A program made the position numbers and the translations under genes. This document shows positions 33,275-41,496 of a stretch of 64,000 bases of DNA, one piece after another. Within the stretch, counting starts at the first letter, position 1. Each line of letters starts with the position of its first letter. The notes beneath the pieces were generated by a model. It was not told the origin of the DNA, did not search any database, and saw only the letters and a program-made list of their open reading frames with translations. The stretch is from Streptomyces sp. Z26 (GTDB lineage Bacteria > Actinomycetota > Actinomycetes > Streptomycetales > Streptomycetaceae): assembly GCF_003665095.1 (NCBI RefSeq), contig NZ_RCHV01000002.1, positions 6,266,501-6,330,500 on the forward strand, in the 5' to 3' direction.

Positions 33275-34567
33275 TCAGGCGCCGAGCACCGCCGCCAGCG
33301 CCGCGCCCGGGTCCGGCTCCGCCGGGCCCGCGGGCCACCACCGGCCCCGCTCCCTCCGGTACGGCCACCAGCGCCCGTCCCGCGCGTACCTCAGCTGCGC
33401 CTCCCCGGCCTCCTCCGCCGCCGCGACCGTCCACCGGTTCCGCTCCGCGCGCAGCACCGGCCGCGTCTCCTCGTCCGGCCACACGGCCGCCAGCTGCCCC
33501 CGCGCCCGCGCCAGTGTCTCCGCGCCCGGCGTCCACGCCTCCTCCAGCACGGCCAGGGCGGCCGCGCCCCCGAACTCCCAGGCCCGTACGGCCGCTTCCA
33601 GTTCCACCGCCGTACGTCCACCGTGTGCCACCAGCCGTACCGCGACCGGCGGCGCGGGCCGCGCGGCGGCCAACCGTACGACGTCCCGCGCCACGTCCAG
33701 CGGCTCCGCCGGGGCGTCGGCGCCGTGCCCCGGGGCGAGGGCCGCCAGCAGCGTGCGGTGCGCGTACGCGGCCGCCGCGGACGCGAGGAACACCAGCGCC
33801 GCCACGTCCACCCCCTCCGGGGGCGTGCCGCCGGTGTCCAGCGCGGGCGGCGCACCCGGGACGGCGGGGGGCACCGGGGGCGACGGGAGGGGAGGCAGCA
33901 GCACGGCGGCGGACGCGTACGCCTCCCGCGCGGGCACCCCCTCGTCGCGCGCCCCGGCCGCACCGCCCTCGCCACCGGCCGAACCGTCCCCGGCGGCACG
34001 GGCCGCGCCGCGCAGCTGCACCTCGTCCAGCAGCGACCGTCCGGCCCGGCCGCGCACCAGCAGCAGCACGAACGGGTCCTGGTCCAGCAGACGGGCCAAC
34101 TGGTAGCAGAGCGCCGCCGTGTGCGGACAGTGGTCCCAGGCGCCGCAGTCGCACTCCGGCTCCAGGTCACCGATGCCCGGGAGGAGTTCCACCCCGGCGT
34201 CCGCCGCGTCCTCCACCAGCCGGGGCGGGATGTCCCCGTCCAGCAGCGCCGCGAGATACCCGGCCTCGCCCGCGACGACGTCCAGCAGCCGGTCCCAGTC
34301 CGCCACGGGCAGCCGGTGCAGCAGCACGTCCGCGCGGTGCGGGGTGCCGTCCCGGTCCCGTACGACCGCCGTGACCCGGCCCGGACGCACCGACACGGCG
34401 CCCACCGCGCCCTGGCGTGCGATCTGCCGCCCCCGGCGCAGCTGTCCCGCGTCCAACGCGGTGTCCTCCAGCGCCTTCAGCCAGGTCCGTCCCCACCACG
34501 TGGTGGCGAAACCTCGGCCCCGCGCGGGGGGAAGCGCCTCGAAGACGCGCTCCTCGTCACCGTTCAC
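33275..34567 (-). CDS. SWIM zinc-finger protein partnered with SNF2 helicase
   Basis: 430 residues from a GTG overlapping the helicase stop by 4 bases. The N-terminal half starts FATTWWGRTWLKALED and has a KOW-like segment VGAVSVRPGRVTAVV. The SWIM motif ECDCGAWDHCPHTAAL supplies the CxC...CxH zinc ligands near residue 140. The remainder is Ala/Gly/Pro-rich with a long low-complexity stretch after residue 185. SWIM proteins bind DNA or proteins and in actinobacteria are regularly encoded immediately after a SNF2 ATPase, as here. It is likely the DNA- or protein-binding subunit of a two-component remodelling or repair machine. No enzymatic site is visible. Confidence 0.9.
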   Translation of the reverse strand: MNGDEERVFEALPPARGRGFATTWWGRTWLKALEDTALDAGQLRRGRQIARQGAVGAVSVRPGRVTAVVRDRDGTPHRADVLLHRLPVADWDRLLDVVAGEAGYLAALLDGDIPPRLVEDAADAGVELLPGIGDLEPECDCGAWDHCPHTAALCYQLARLLDQDPFVLLLVRGRAGRSLLDEVQLRGAARAAGDGSAGGEGGAAGARDEGVPAREAYASAAVLLPPLPSPPVPPAVPGAPPALDTGGTPPEGVDVAALVFLASAAAAYAHRTLLAALAPGHGADAPAEPLDVARDVVRLAAARPAPPVAVRLVAHGGRTAVELEAAVRAWEFGGAAALAVLEEAWTPGAETLARARGQLAAVWPDEETRPVLRAERNRWTVAAAEEAGEAQLRYARDGRWWPYRRERGRWWPAGPAEPDPGAALAAVLGA

Positions 34568-37500
34568 CTGTCGGTCCCCCTCAGCTCGACGAGTTCGGCC
34601 AGCTCGGCGTCGGACAGTTCGGTGAACGCCGCCTCACCCGCGCCCAGTACGGCGTCCGCCAACGCCTGTTTGCGTGCCAGCATCTCCGCGATCCGGTCCT
34701 CGACGGTCCCCTCCGCGATCAGCCGGTGCACCTGCACCGCGCGGGTCTGCCCGATGCGGTGGGCGCGGTCGGTGGCCTGCGCCTCGACCGCCGGGTTCCA
34801 CCAGCGGTCGAAGTGCACCACGTGGTCGGCGCGCGTCAGGTTCAGCCCGGTGCCCGCGGCCTTCAACGACAGCAGGAACACGGGCACCCCGCCGTCCTGG
34901 AAGCGGCGCACCATCTCCTCGCGCCGGGCGACGGGCGTACCGCCGTGCAGGAACTCCGTACCCACGCCCCGTTCGGCCAGGTGCCGCTCCAACAGCCGGG
35001 CCAGCGCCACGTACTGCGTGAAGACGAGCACCCGCGCGTCCTCCGCGAGGAGGGTGTCGAGCAGCTCGTCCAGCAGCTCCAGCTTCCCGGAACGGCCGTG
35101 GAGCACCGCGTCGGTCTCCTTGAGGTACTGCGCCGGGTGGTTGCAGATCTGCTTGAGCGCGGTGAACAGCTTCACCACCAGACCGCGCCGGGCGAGACCG
35201 TCGGCCGACGCGATGTCGGCCAACGACTCGCGCACCACCGCCTCGTACAGCCCCGCCTGTTCCCTGGTGAGCGCCACCGCCCGGTCGGTCTCCGTCTTCG
35301 CGGGCAGCTCCGGGGCGATCCCCGGGTCGGACTTCCGCCGGCGCAGCAGGAACGGGCGCACCAGCCGCGTCAGCCGTTCCGTCGCGGCCGGGTCGGCGCC
35401 GCCCTCGACGGCGGCGGCGTGGTCGCGACGGAAGGCGGTCAGCCCGCCCAGCAGGCCGGGGGTGGTCCAGTCGAGGATCGCCCACAGCTCGGACAGGTTG
35501 TTCTCCACCGGCGTGCCCGTGAGCGCCACGCGCGCGCGGGCGGGGACGGTGCGCAGCTGCTTCGCCGTGGCGGAGAACGGGTTCTTGACGTGCTGCGCCT
35601 CGTCCGCGACCACGAGACCCCAGACCCGTCCGCCCGTCGGCCGCGGTGCCGCGCCGTCCTGCCCCGTGGAGCCCTCTTTGGTGGCGTCCCGGCCGGTGCC
35701 GCCCTGTGCCGTGCCGCCCGGGTCGGCGAGCCGCCGCGCGTCCAGGCGCATCGTGCCGTACGTGGTGAGCACGAACTCCCCGTCGACCACCCCCTCCAGG
35801 CTGCGCGCGGCGCCGTGGAAGCGGCGTACGGGAGTGCCCGGCGCGAACCTCTCCACCTCCCGCTGCCAGTTGCCCATCAGGGACGCGGGACAGACCACCA
35901 GCGTCGGCCCCGCCGTCTCCGGCGACCGCTGCCGGTGCAGGTGCAGCGCGATCAGGGTGATGGTCTTGCCCAGGCCCATGTCGTCGGCGAGACAGCCGCC
36001 GAGGCCGAGCGACGTCATGCGGTGCAGCCAGTTCAGCCCGCGCAGCTGGTAGTCGCGCAGGGTGGCGGCGAGCGCGGGCGGCTGCGCCACCGGGTCCGGA
36101 TCGCGGTCCGCCCGCTCCGGGTCCGACAGGCGCTCGCGCAGCGCCTCCAGCCAGCCGGTGGCCGCCACCTCGAACCGTTCGCCGCCGTCCCCCTCGGTGC
36201 TTCCCGCGAGTGCCGCCCCGAGCGCCTCGACGGTGCCGACCTGCCGGTCCCGGCGGTCCCGCGCCCGGCGTACGGCCTCCGGGTCGACCAGCACCCACTG
36301 GTCGCGGAGGCGCACGAGAGGCCGGTTCGCCTCGGCCAGCCGGTCCAGCTCCGCCCGGCTGAGCTGCTGGTCACCGACGGCGAAGCGCCAGCTGAAGCCG
36401 AGCAGCGCGGACGCGGACAGCGTCGACGGCGACCCGTCCGGCGCCTGCGTCCCGGCCCGCGCGTCGGGGCCGACCACCGCGCGCGCGGTGAGCCGCCGTG
36501 CCAGCTCCTTCGGCCAGTGCACCCGGACGCCCGCCGCCTCCAGGGCGCCGCTCACGGGGGCGCCCAGCAGCTCGGCCACCTCCTCGTCCGCCAGCTCCAC
36601 GGAACCGGGCACGGCCGCCGACAGCAGCGGCCGCAGCGGCTCCCACGCGGACGCCGCCCGGCGCAGCGTCAGCAGCACGTCCGCACGCGCGCGCGGCCCG
36701 AATCCCGCCGCGACGTGCGACGTGCCCGCCCACACCTCCGCGGCGTCCGCGACCAGCGCGGCGTCGGTCACCCCGTGCAGCTGGAGCACGGCGGTGAACC
36801 GCGCCGCTCCGGGTGTGCCGGAGGGCGTGTCCGCCGCCGTACGGGCCCCGGCGAGCCCGGTCACCTCGATCCGCAGCGACAGCCGTACGCCCGCGTCGTA
36901 CCCGGCGGCGACATCGTCCGCCCAGCCCCGCAACGCGGGTACGCGCTGCGGCGCCCGCGCCGCGAACGCGGGCCCGCCCGCGGCGAGCCCGGCGGCGGGA
37001 CTGCGCGGCAGGCCGTCCGCCACGGCGTCCAGGAACGCGCGCAGCAGCCGTTCCGGCTCGGGCAGCCGCGGCGGGTCGCTCTCCGGCAGCGGGACGGCGT
37101 GCGCCAGCGGGGGCATCGCGGCGGCGAGGTCACGCAGCCGCGCCACGTCGTCGGGGTCGAGGGGGCCGAGCCGCCACGCGTCGTACGCGCCGGTGCTGAG
37201 GCCCGGCAGCAGCCGCCCGCGCGCCGCGAGCTGGAGCGAGGCGAGCGCGGCCGCGCCCCAGAAGGCGCCCGCCGCGCGCGGGTCGAGCGGGTCGGGGGGA
37301 CCGTCCGGGCCGCCGGTGGGGGAGCGCCGTACGGGTGCGGTGCGTACGGCCGCGCGGGCGCGGGTGAGGACGGGCAGCGCGTCCCGTACGGGGAGCGTGT
37401 ACGCGGGCACGTGGCGCACCTCGACCCCGCCGGCGCCGTCCGGGAGGGCGACGGCCAGCTCGGTCTCCTCGGCGCCGCCCTCAGGGTCCTCCCCGGCGGT

Positions 37501-37674
37501 CGTCTCGGCGGTCCGGTCGGTGGTCTCGTCGGGCGCGGACGGCAGCGGCGGAGTGCCGTCGGGACGCCAGAAGGCGACCCGGCCGAGCCGGGGCGGGTCG
37601 GCGGGCAGGAAGACGGCGGCGCACGCCGCCAGTTCGGCGGTGGTCCGGGCGGACGGTGCGGGGGACGGGGCCAC
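34564..37674 (-). CDS. SNF2-family DNA-dependent ATPase (HepA-like)
   Basis: 1,036 residues from a GTG. The N-terminal 560 residues are a poorly conserved Ala-rich region with a SNF2_assoc-like part (SWRFAVGDQQLSRAELDRL). Helicase motor: Walker A DDMGLGKTITLIALHLH, motif Ia VVCPASLMGNWQREV, DEAQ box VVADEAQHVKN, motif III LTGTPVENNLSELW, motif V GTGLNLTRADHVVHFDRWWNP and motif VI DRAHRIGQTRAVQVHRL. Such proteins translocate on double-stranded DNA to move or strip proteins, in transcription recycling or repair. It is translationally coupled to the SWIM protein gene. A TCAAATTTGA palindrome sits 17 bases before its start. Confidence 0.95.
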   Translation of the reverse strand: MAPSPAPSARTTAELAACAAVFLPADPPRLGRVAFWRPDGTPPLPSAPDETTDRTAETTAGEDPEGGAEETELAVALPDGAGGVEVRHVPAYTLPVRDALPVLTRARAAVRTAPVRRSPTGGPDGPPDPLDPRAAGAFWGAAALASLQLAARGRLLPGLSTGAYDAWRLGPLDPDDVARLRDLAAAMPPLAHAVPLPESDPPRLPEPERLLRAFLDAVADGLPRSPAAGLAAGGPAFAARAPQRVPALRGWADDVAAGYDAGVRLSLRIEVTGLAGARTAADTPSGTPGAARFTAVLQLHGVTDAALVADAAEVWAGTSHVAAGFGPRARADVLLTLRRAASAWEPLRPLLSAAVPGSVELADEEVAELLGAPVSGALEAAGVRVHWPKELARRLTARAVVGPDARAGTQAPDGSPSTLSASALLGFSWRFAVGDQQLSRAELDRLAEANRPLVRLRDQWVLVDPEAVRRARDRRDRQVGTVEALGAALAGSTEGDGGERFEVAATGWLEALRERLSDPERADRDPDPVAQPPALAATLRDYQLRGLNWLHRMTSLGLGGCLADDMGLGKTITLIALHLHRQRSPETAGPTLVVCPASLMGNWQREVERFAPGTPVRRFHGAARSLEGVVDGEFVLTTYGTMRLDARRLADPGGTAQGGTGRDATKEGSTGQDGAAPRPTGGRVWGLVVADEAQHVKNPFSATAKQLRTVPARARVALTGTPVENNLSELWAILDWTTPGLLGGLTAFRRDHAAAVEGGADPAATERLTRLVRPFLLRRRKSDPGIAPELPAKTETDRAVALTREQAGLYEAVVRESLADIASADGLARRGLVVKLFTALKQICNHPAQYLKETDAVLHGRSGKLELLDELLDTLLAEDARVLVFTQYVALARLLERHLAERGVGTEFLHGGTPVARREEMVRRFQDGGVPVFLLSLKAAGTGLNLTRADHVVHFDRWWNPAVEAQATDRAHRIGQTRAVQVHRLIAEGTVEDRIAEMLARKQALADAVLGAGEAAFTELSDAELAELVELRGTDR

Positions 37675-37690
37675 GTCGCTGGATCATTCC

Positions 37691-37724
37691 TCAAATTTGA
37701 CTAGTGGGAGCAGCGGCCGAGGGT
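37691..37724. promoter_or_regulatory. Divergent SNF2 / small-protein control region with AT-rich palindrome
   Basis: TCAAATTTGA (37691-37700) is a perfect 10-base palindrome, conspicuous in this GC-rich DNA, 17 bases from the helicase start. On the plus strand it overlaps TTGACT (37697-37702), followed 16 bases later by GAGGGT (37719-37724), a plausible promoter for the small membrane protein. A repressor bound here could act on both genes. Confidence 0.5.
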
Positions 37725-37842
37725 ACCCCAACCGGGGAGACCGGCGGAAAGAATCCCGTACCGCACGTGAGGAACGCCTTCCGCGTCCAGGGCGTTCAAT
37801 GGAGTGAGCGGGGGCAGCCGTCACCGCGGAGGAGGCATGGAG

Positions 37843-38025
37843 ATGGACAACAGAGCAAAGGTCGCCGCGGGGGGCGTGGCTGTGGGCCTGCTCCTGTGGT
37901 GGCTCACATCGTTCTGGATCGCGGTGCTGGTGATCGTCGGCGTGCCTGCGGTCGCCTATCTGGCACTCGACTCCTCCCAGCGCTCCCGGCTCCGCCGCGT
38001 GAGCCGCAGGGAGCTGGGCCGCTAG
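37843..38025 (+). CDS. Small membrane protein, hypothetical
   Basis: 60 residues if translation starts at the ATG 7 bases after GGAGGAGG; an ATG two codons earlier is too close to the ribosome site. Sequence: short polar MDNRAKVA, one long or two closely spaced hydrophobic helices (GGVAVGLLLWWLTSF and WIAVLVIVGVPAVAYLAL), and a basic tail SRLRRVSRRELGR. It resembles a conserved small streptomycete membrane protein of unknown function. It stands alone between the helicase and a convergent hypothetical gene. Confidence 0.75.
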   Translation: MDNRAKVAAGGVAVGLLLWWLTSFWIAVLVIVGVPAVAYLALDSSQRSRLRRVSRRELGR

Positions 38026-38051
38026 GGCCCGTCCACTTCCTCCCGCCCGGC

Positions 38052-38855
38052 TCAGGCTCCGTCCGCCGGGCGGGCCGCGATGGCGTCCAAGCCAGCCAGC
38101 AGCCCCGGCAGTTCGGGACCGCGGCCCACCGGCGTCACCTCGCCCGGCTCGTCGTCCAGCAGCAGGAACGCGATGTCGTCCGTGCGGGCCACCATGCTCC
38201 AGCCGGGACCGTCCGCGCGCAGAACGCGCGCCTCGCCCGATGCGAACGCCGAACGGACCCGCCCCGGCGGAGGCGGCTCCTCCAGATACCCGGCCAGCTC
38301 GCGCAGCACCCGCCGTACGGGCGTTTCCCCGCCGTCCCCGCCGCCCGGCCCGGAGGGCGCCGACGGCTCCACCTCCACCTGCCCGCGCCAGGCCGACCAC
38401 TGCGCGGCGATCTCGTCCGCGCCCAACCGGCGCTGCGCCGGTCCCCACGCCTCCGTGTCCGGCGGGACGAGCACCCTGGCCCACCCCGTTCCGTCCTTCG
38501 CTTCGGGCGGCGGATCGTGCGGCGACGGCACCCCCGGCGCGGAGACGGCCAGCGTCAGTGGCCAGCCGGGCAGCGCCGCCGCCACCGTACGGTCGTCGGG
38601 TGAGAGGTCGTACTCCATGCCGCAGTCCCACGCGGCGATCGCGCACGCCACCAGCGTCACGTCGTCGGTGGCGACCGTCCAGCGCGCGCCGTCGCCGTCC
38701 TGCCCGAACACCAGCCCGTAGCCCTCCGCGTACGGCTCCAGTCCGAGCGCCGCGCACGCCTCGGGATAGTCGTCCCCCAGCACGGCGGGAAACCGGGCCG
38801 GTGTCAGCAGGACAGCCGTCAGCACGTAGAGCGCGTCGTCCTCGTCGGCGCCCAC
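38052..38855 (-). CDS. Conserved hypothetical protein
   Basis: 267 residues from a GTG preceded by GAGAGGGGG. Soluble and acidic. Recognisable pieces are ALYVLTAVLLTPARFPAVLGDDYPEA, GYGLVFGQDGDGARWTVATDDVTLVACAIAAWDCGMEYDL, and a C-terminal SMVARTDDIAFLLLDDEP. A Pro/Gly-rich linker splits it into two halves of related strand pattern. I recognise no enzyme motif. It might be an immunity-like or structural cytoplasmic protein of the genus. The stop lies 26 bases from the convergent small membrane gene. Confidence 0.75.
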   Translation of the reverse strand: MGADEDDALYVLTAVLLTPARFPAVLGDDYPEACAALGLEPYAEGYGLVFGQDGDGARWTVATDDVTLVACAIAAWDCGMEYDLSPDDRTVAAALPGWPLTLAVSAPGVPSPHDPPPEAKDGTGWARVLVPPDTEAWGPAQRRLGADEIAAQWSAWRGQVEVEPSAPSGPGGGDGGETPVRRVLRELAGYLEEPPPPGRVRSAFASGEARVLRADGPGWSMVARTDDIAFLLLDDEPGEVTPVGRGPELPGLLAGLDAIAARPADGA

Positions 38856-39031
38856 GAGGCCCCCTCTCGATCAGCTCCGGGGCACCCTAGCCCCGTACTC
38901 CGGATGGTGACAGGGCACCGCCACACGTCCGCAGCGGGCACCGGCGGAGACGCCCGCCGGTCCTGGAGGTTGCCTGTGGTGCCGTCGTGGGTAAGGGTGG
39001 CACGGCAGCTGCCACGGTGAAGGGGAGGCGG

Positions 39032-39421
39032 ATGGCGCTCAATACGGGTCTCGACTGGCTACTGGACGATCTCACACGGCGCATATCGTTCATTCGGAAC
39101 GCCCTTGTGCTCTCCAACGACGGTTTGGTGACGGCGAAGAACGAGGAGTTGGACCGGGCCGACGCGGAACATCTGGCCGCCGTCGCGTCCGGGCTGCACA
39201 GCCTGGCGAAGGGCTCCGGCGAGCACTTCGGGGCGGGGCGGGTGCGGCAGACGATGATCGAGTTCGACGAGGGCGTGCTCTTCGTGACGGCGGCGGGCGA
39301 CGGCAGTTGCCTCTGCGTCCTCGCGAACGGCGACGCCGACATCGGGCAGATCGCGTACGAGATGACCCTTCTGGTCAACCGCGTCGGCGAACACCTCGGA
39401 GTGGGCACGCGGAACCCTTGA
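39032..39421 (+). CDS. Roadblock/LC7 domain protein, orphan
   Basis: 129 residues from the ATG 5 bases after GAGG; a start at 38987 would add residues unlike the family. MALNTGLDWLLDDLTRRISFIRNALVLSNDGLVTAK is the typical opening, followed by AEHLAAVASGLHSLAKGSGEHFGAG and FVTAAGDGSCLCVLANGDADIGQIAYEMTLLVNRV. Roadblock proteins act as GTPase-activating partners of MglA-like GTPases in Streptomyces conservons (sensor-roadblock-DUF742-GTPase). Here the DUF742, GTPase and kinase genes are absent, so it is a stand-alone copy. A GGCAGCTGCC palindrome (39004-39013) lies just upstream of the ribosome site. Confidence 0.9.
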   Translation: MALNTGLDWLLDDLTRRISFIRNALVLSNDGLVTAKNEELDRADAEHLAAVASGLHSLAKGSGEHFGAGRVRQTMIEFDEGVLFVTAAGDGSCLCVLANGDADIGQIAYEMTLLVNRVGEHLGVGTRNP

Positions 39422-39538
39422 CCTACCTGACCTGCGACGGGGCGGAGTTTTCCACAGGCCCGGCAGGTTTCTCCGCCCCGCGTTAGCCTCGTCACCGAGA
39501 GTGATCGGGTGTGACGAGAGGCGGGGGAGGCGACCGAC

Positions 39539-40468
39539 GTGTCGGAGTACGTCGTAGCGGGCCGGGCGGCCCGGGAACTGGGCCTGGGGGCCCGCGAGTT
39601 CGAGCTGGCGGTGCAGATCGGCGCGGTGCCCACCGTGCCGGGCCCGGAGCGCTGGGAGCGCCGCGTGCCGCGCGCGGTGCTCGACACCCTGAGGGCGGCG
39701 GGAGACTCCCCGGGCGGCCTCCGGGAGCGGCTGCGGACCGTGAGCGCGCAGGAGGCCGCACGGCTGCTGGGCATCAGCCAGGGCCGTTTCGTACGACTGG
39801 CGCGGGCCGGGTGCCTCACCCCGGTCCGCTTCCGGATCAACCGCTACCGCGCGGTGGTCTGGCTCTACCTGGTCGACGAGCTGAGCCGGTTCGGGGAGGA
39901 CAGGCCGGACCTGCTCAGCGGACGGCTCCCGGCCGCGTTGCGGACCACGGTGGACGAGGGCGCCGACTTCCGGCCCCGGCACTGGCGCACCCGGCGCGTC
40001 GCGCAGCTCACCGGCCAGGCGCGGGGGCCGTGGGAGCGGGCGGCGGCACGCGCCGCCGTGCTCGCGGCGGAGGTGCGGGCGGAAGCCGTCCCCGACCCCG
40101 CCGAGCGGACGCTTCTCGCGGCGCTGGCACCGGAGTTGACGACCTCGCGGTCGGAGTCGGCGGCGACCGCCGAGGTCGTGCGGACGGTCTGCACGGCGTC
40201 CGACGAGGACGAGGTGCTGTGGCACCGGCTGCTGCTCGCCGCGGAGCTTGAGGAGGCACGCGGGCACGTCGCCACCGGGCCGGTCCCGGCACGACAGCGG
40301 CCGGACGCGGCGCGGGCGGCGGCCGACGCGGCGGCGCGGAGCCGGGCCGAACCCCGGCCCCTCGTACGGTCCGGGGAGTCCGTCCGGAGGGCCACGAGGC
40401 TGCGCCGGATACTGGCACGCGCCTCCGCGGCCGGTCGACGCGGGCCGGTCAGTCCTCCAGCTTCCTGA
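39539..40468 (+). CDS. DUF6397-like helix-turn-helix-containing protein
   Basis: 309 residues from a GTG. Two similar helical segments at the N-terminus, VAGRAARELGLGAREFELAVQIGAV and VSAQEAARLLGISQGRFVRLARAG, look like duplicated helix-turn-helix motifs, and VRFRINRYRAVVWLY may be a wing. The C-terminal third is Ala/Arg-rich and coiled-coil-like. I believe this is the Streptomyces-specific DUF6397 family, function unknown; DNA binding is inferred. A TAGCCT element (39484-39489) about 50 bases upstream could be its -10. The last 20 bases overlap the convergent thioesterase gene. Confidence 0.8.
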   Translation: MSEYVVAGRAARELGLGAREFELAVQIGAVPTVPGPERWERRVPRAVLDTLRAAGDSPGGLRERLRTVSAQEAARLLGISQGRFVRLARAGCLTPVRFRINRYRAVVWLYLVDELSRFGEDRPDLLSGRLPAALRTTVDEGADFRPRHWRTRRVAQLTGQARGPWERAAARAAVLAAEVRAEAVPDPAERTLLAALAPELTTSRSESAATAEVVRTVCTASDEDEVLWHRLLLAAELEEARGHVATGPVPARQRPDAARAAADAAARSRAEPRPLVRSGESVRRATRLRRILARASAAGRRGPVSPPAS

Positions 40469-41321
40469 ACAGGCCCTCCTGCATCACGGAGACCAGGAGG
40501 TTGCCCTCGCGGTCGTAGATCTGACCGCGGGCCAGCCCCCGGGCGCCCGTGGCGATGGGCGACTCCTGCTGGTAGAGGAACCACTCGTCGGCGCGGAAGC
40601 CGCGGTGGAACCACATGGCGTGGTCGAGCGAGGCCATGTCGAAACCGCGCCGTCCCCAGAGCGGTTCGACCGGGATGCGCACGGCGTCGAGCAGCGTCAT
40701 GTCACTGGCGTAGGTCACGGCACAGGTGTGCACGAGAGGGTCGTCGCCGAGCGAGCCGATCGCCCGCATCCACACGCCGCTGCGGGGCTCGGCGTCGACC
40801 AGGTCCTTCATGTCCCAGCGCAGGCGCTCCACGTAGCGGATGTCGAAGGCCTGTCTGCGGGCCATCCGTTCGAGCCGCTCCGGCAGGTGTCCCATGTGTG
40901 CGCGGATCTCGTCGGCCAGCTTCGGCAGGCTCTCGGGGTCCGGCACCCGCGGCATCGGCAGCTGGTGCTCGATGCCCGACTCGGGCTGATGGAAGGAGGC
41001 GGTGAGGTTGAAGATCGTGCGGCCCTGCTGGACGGCGACCACGCGGCGCGTGGTGAACGAACGGCCGTCCCGCACCCGGTCCACCTGGTACACGATGGGC
41101 ACACCCGGTCGACCCGGCCGGAGGAAGTACGCGTGCAGGGAGTGCACCGGCCGCTCCCCGTCCGTGGTGCGTCCGGCGGCGACCAGCGCCTGCCCGGCAA
41201 CCTGCCCGCCGAACACCCGCTGGAGGGACTCGTCGGGGCTCTCCCCACGGAAGATGTTGTGGTCGATCCGCTCCAGCGCGAGGAGATCGACGAGGCGTTC
41301 GGCGGGACTGGGCGCGGTCAC
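40449..41321 (-). CDS. tesB: Acyl-CoA thioesterase II
   Basis: 290 residues, cytoplasmic, double hot-dog fold. Diagnostic parts: LLALERIDHNIFRGESP, QRVFGGQVAGQALVAAGRT, VHSLHAYFLRPGRPGVPIVYQVDRVRDGRSF, and in the second half SLDHAMWFHRGFRADEWFLYQQESP with the catalytic Asp and ARGLARGQIYDREG with the conserved Gln. It hydrolyses medium- and long-chain acyl-CoA to free acid and CoA. Length equals E. coli TesB (286). It stands as a single gene 175 bases downstream of the RNA helicase gene on the same strand. Confidence 0.95.
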   Translation of the reverse strand: MTAPSPAERLVDLLALERIDHNIFRGESPDESLQRVFGGQVAGQALVAAGRTTDGERPVHSLHAYFLRPGRPGVPIVYQVDRVRDGRSFTTRRVVAVQQGRTIFNLTASFHQPESGIEHQLPMPRVPDPESLPKLADEIRAHMGHLPERLERMARRQAFDIRYVERLRWDMKDLVDAEPRSGVWMRAIGSLGDDPLVHTCAVTYASDMTLLDAVRIPVEPLWGRRGFDMASLDHAMWFHRGFRADEWFLYQQESPIATGARGLARGQIYDREGNLLVSVMQEGLFRKLED

Positions 41322-41496
41322 GGGAGGACCCTCTCTGTCTCGGGCCGCGGACGGTGCTCCGCGGTCGTGCGGTGCCGCTCCCGCGCGGCCCCCGGGGCGG
41401 GCGTTCCGGGAGCGCCGACGAGGGCGGGAACCGTGGCTCCACCGGGTACGACGCGGGAGCGCGTGGCGGAAGTGCGGGCGGTGGCGCGGTCGTCGG

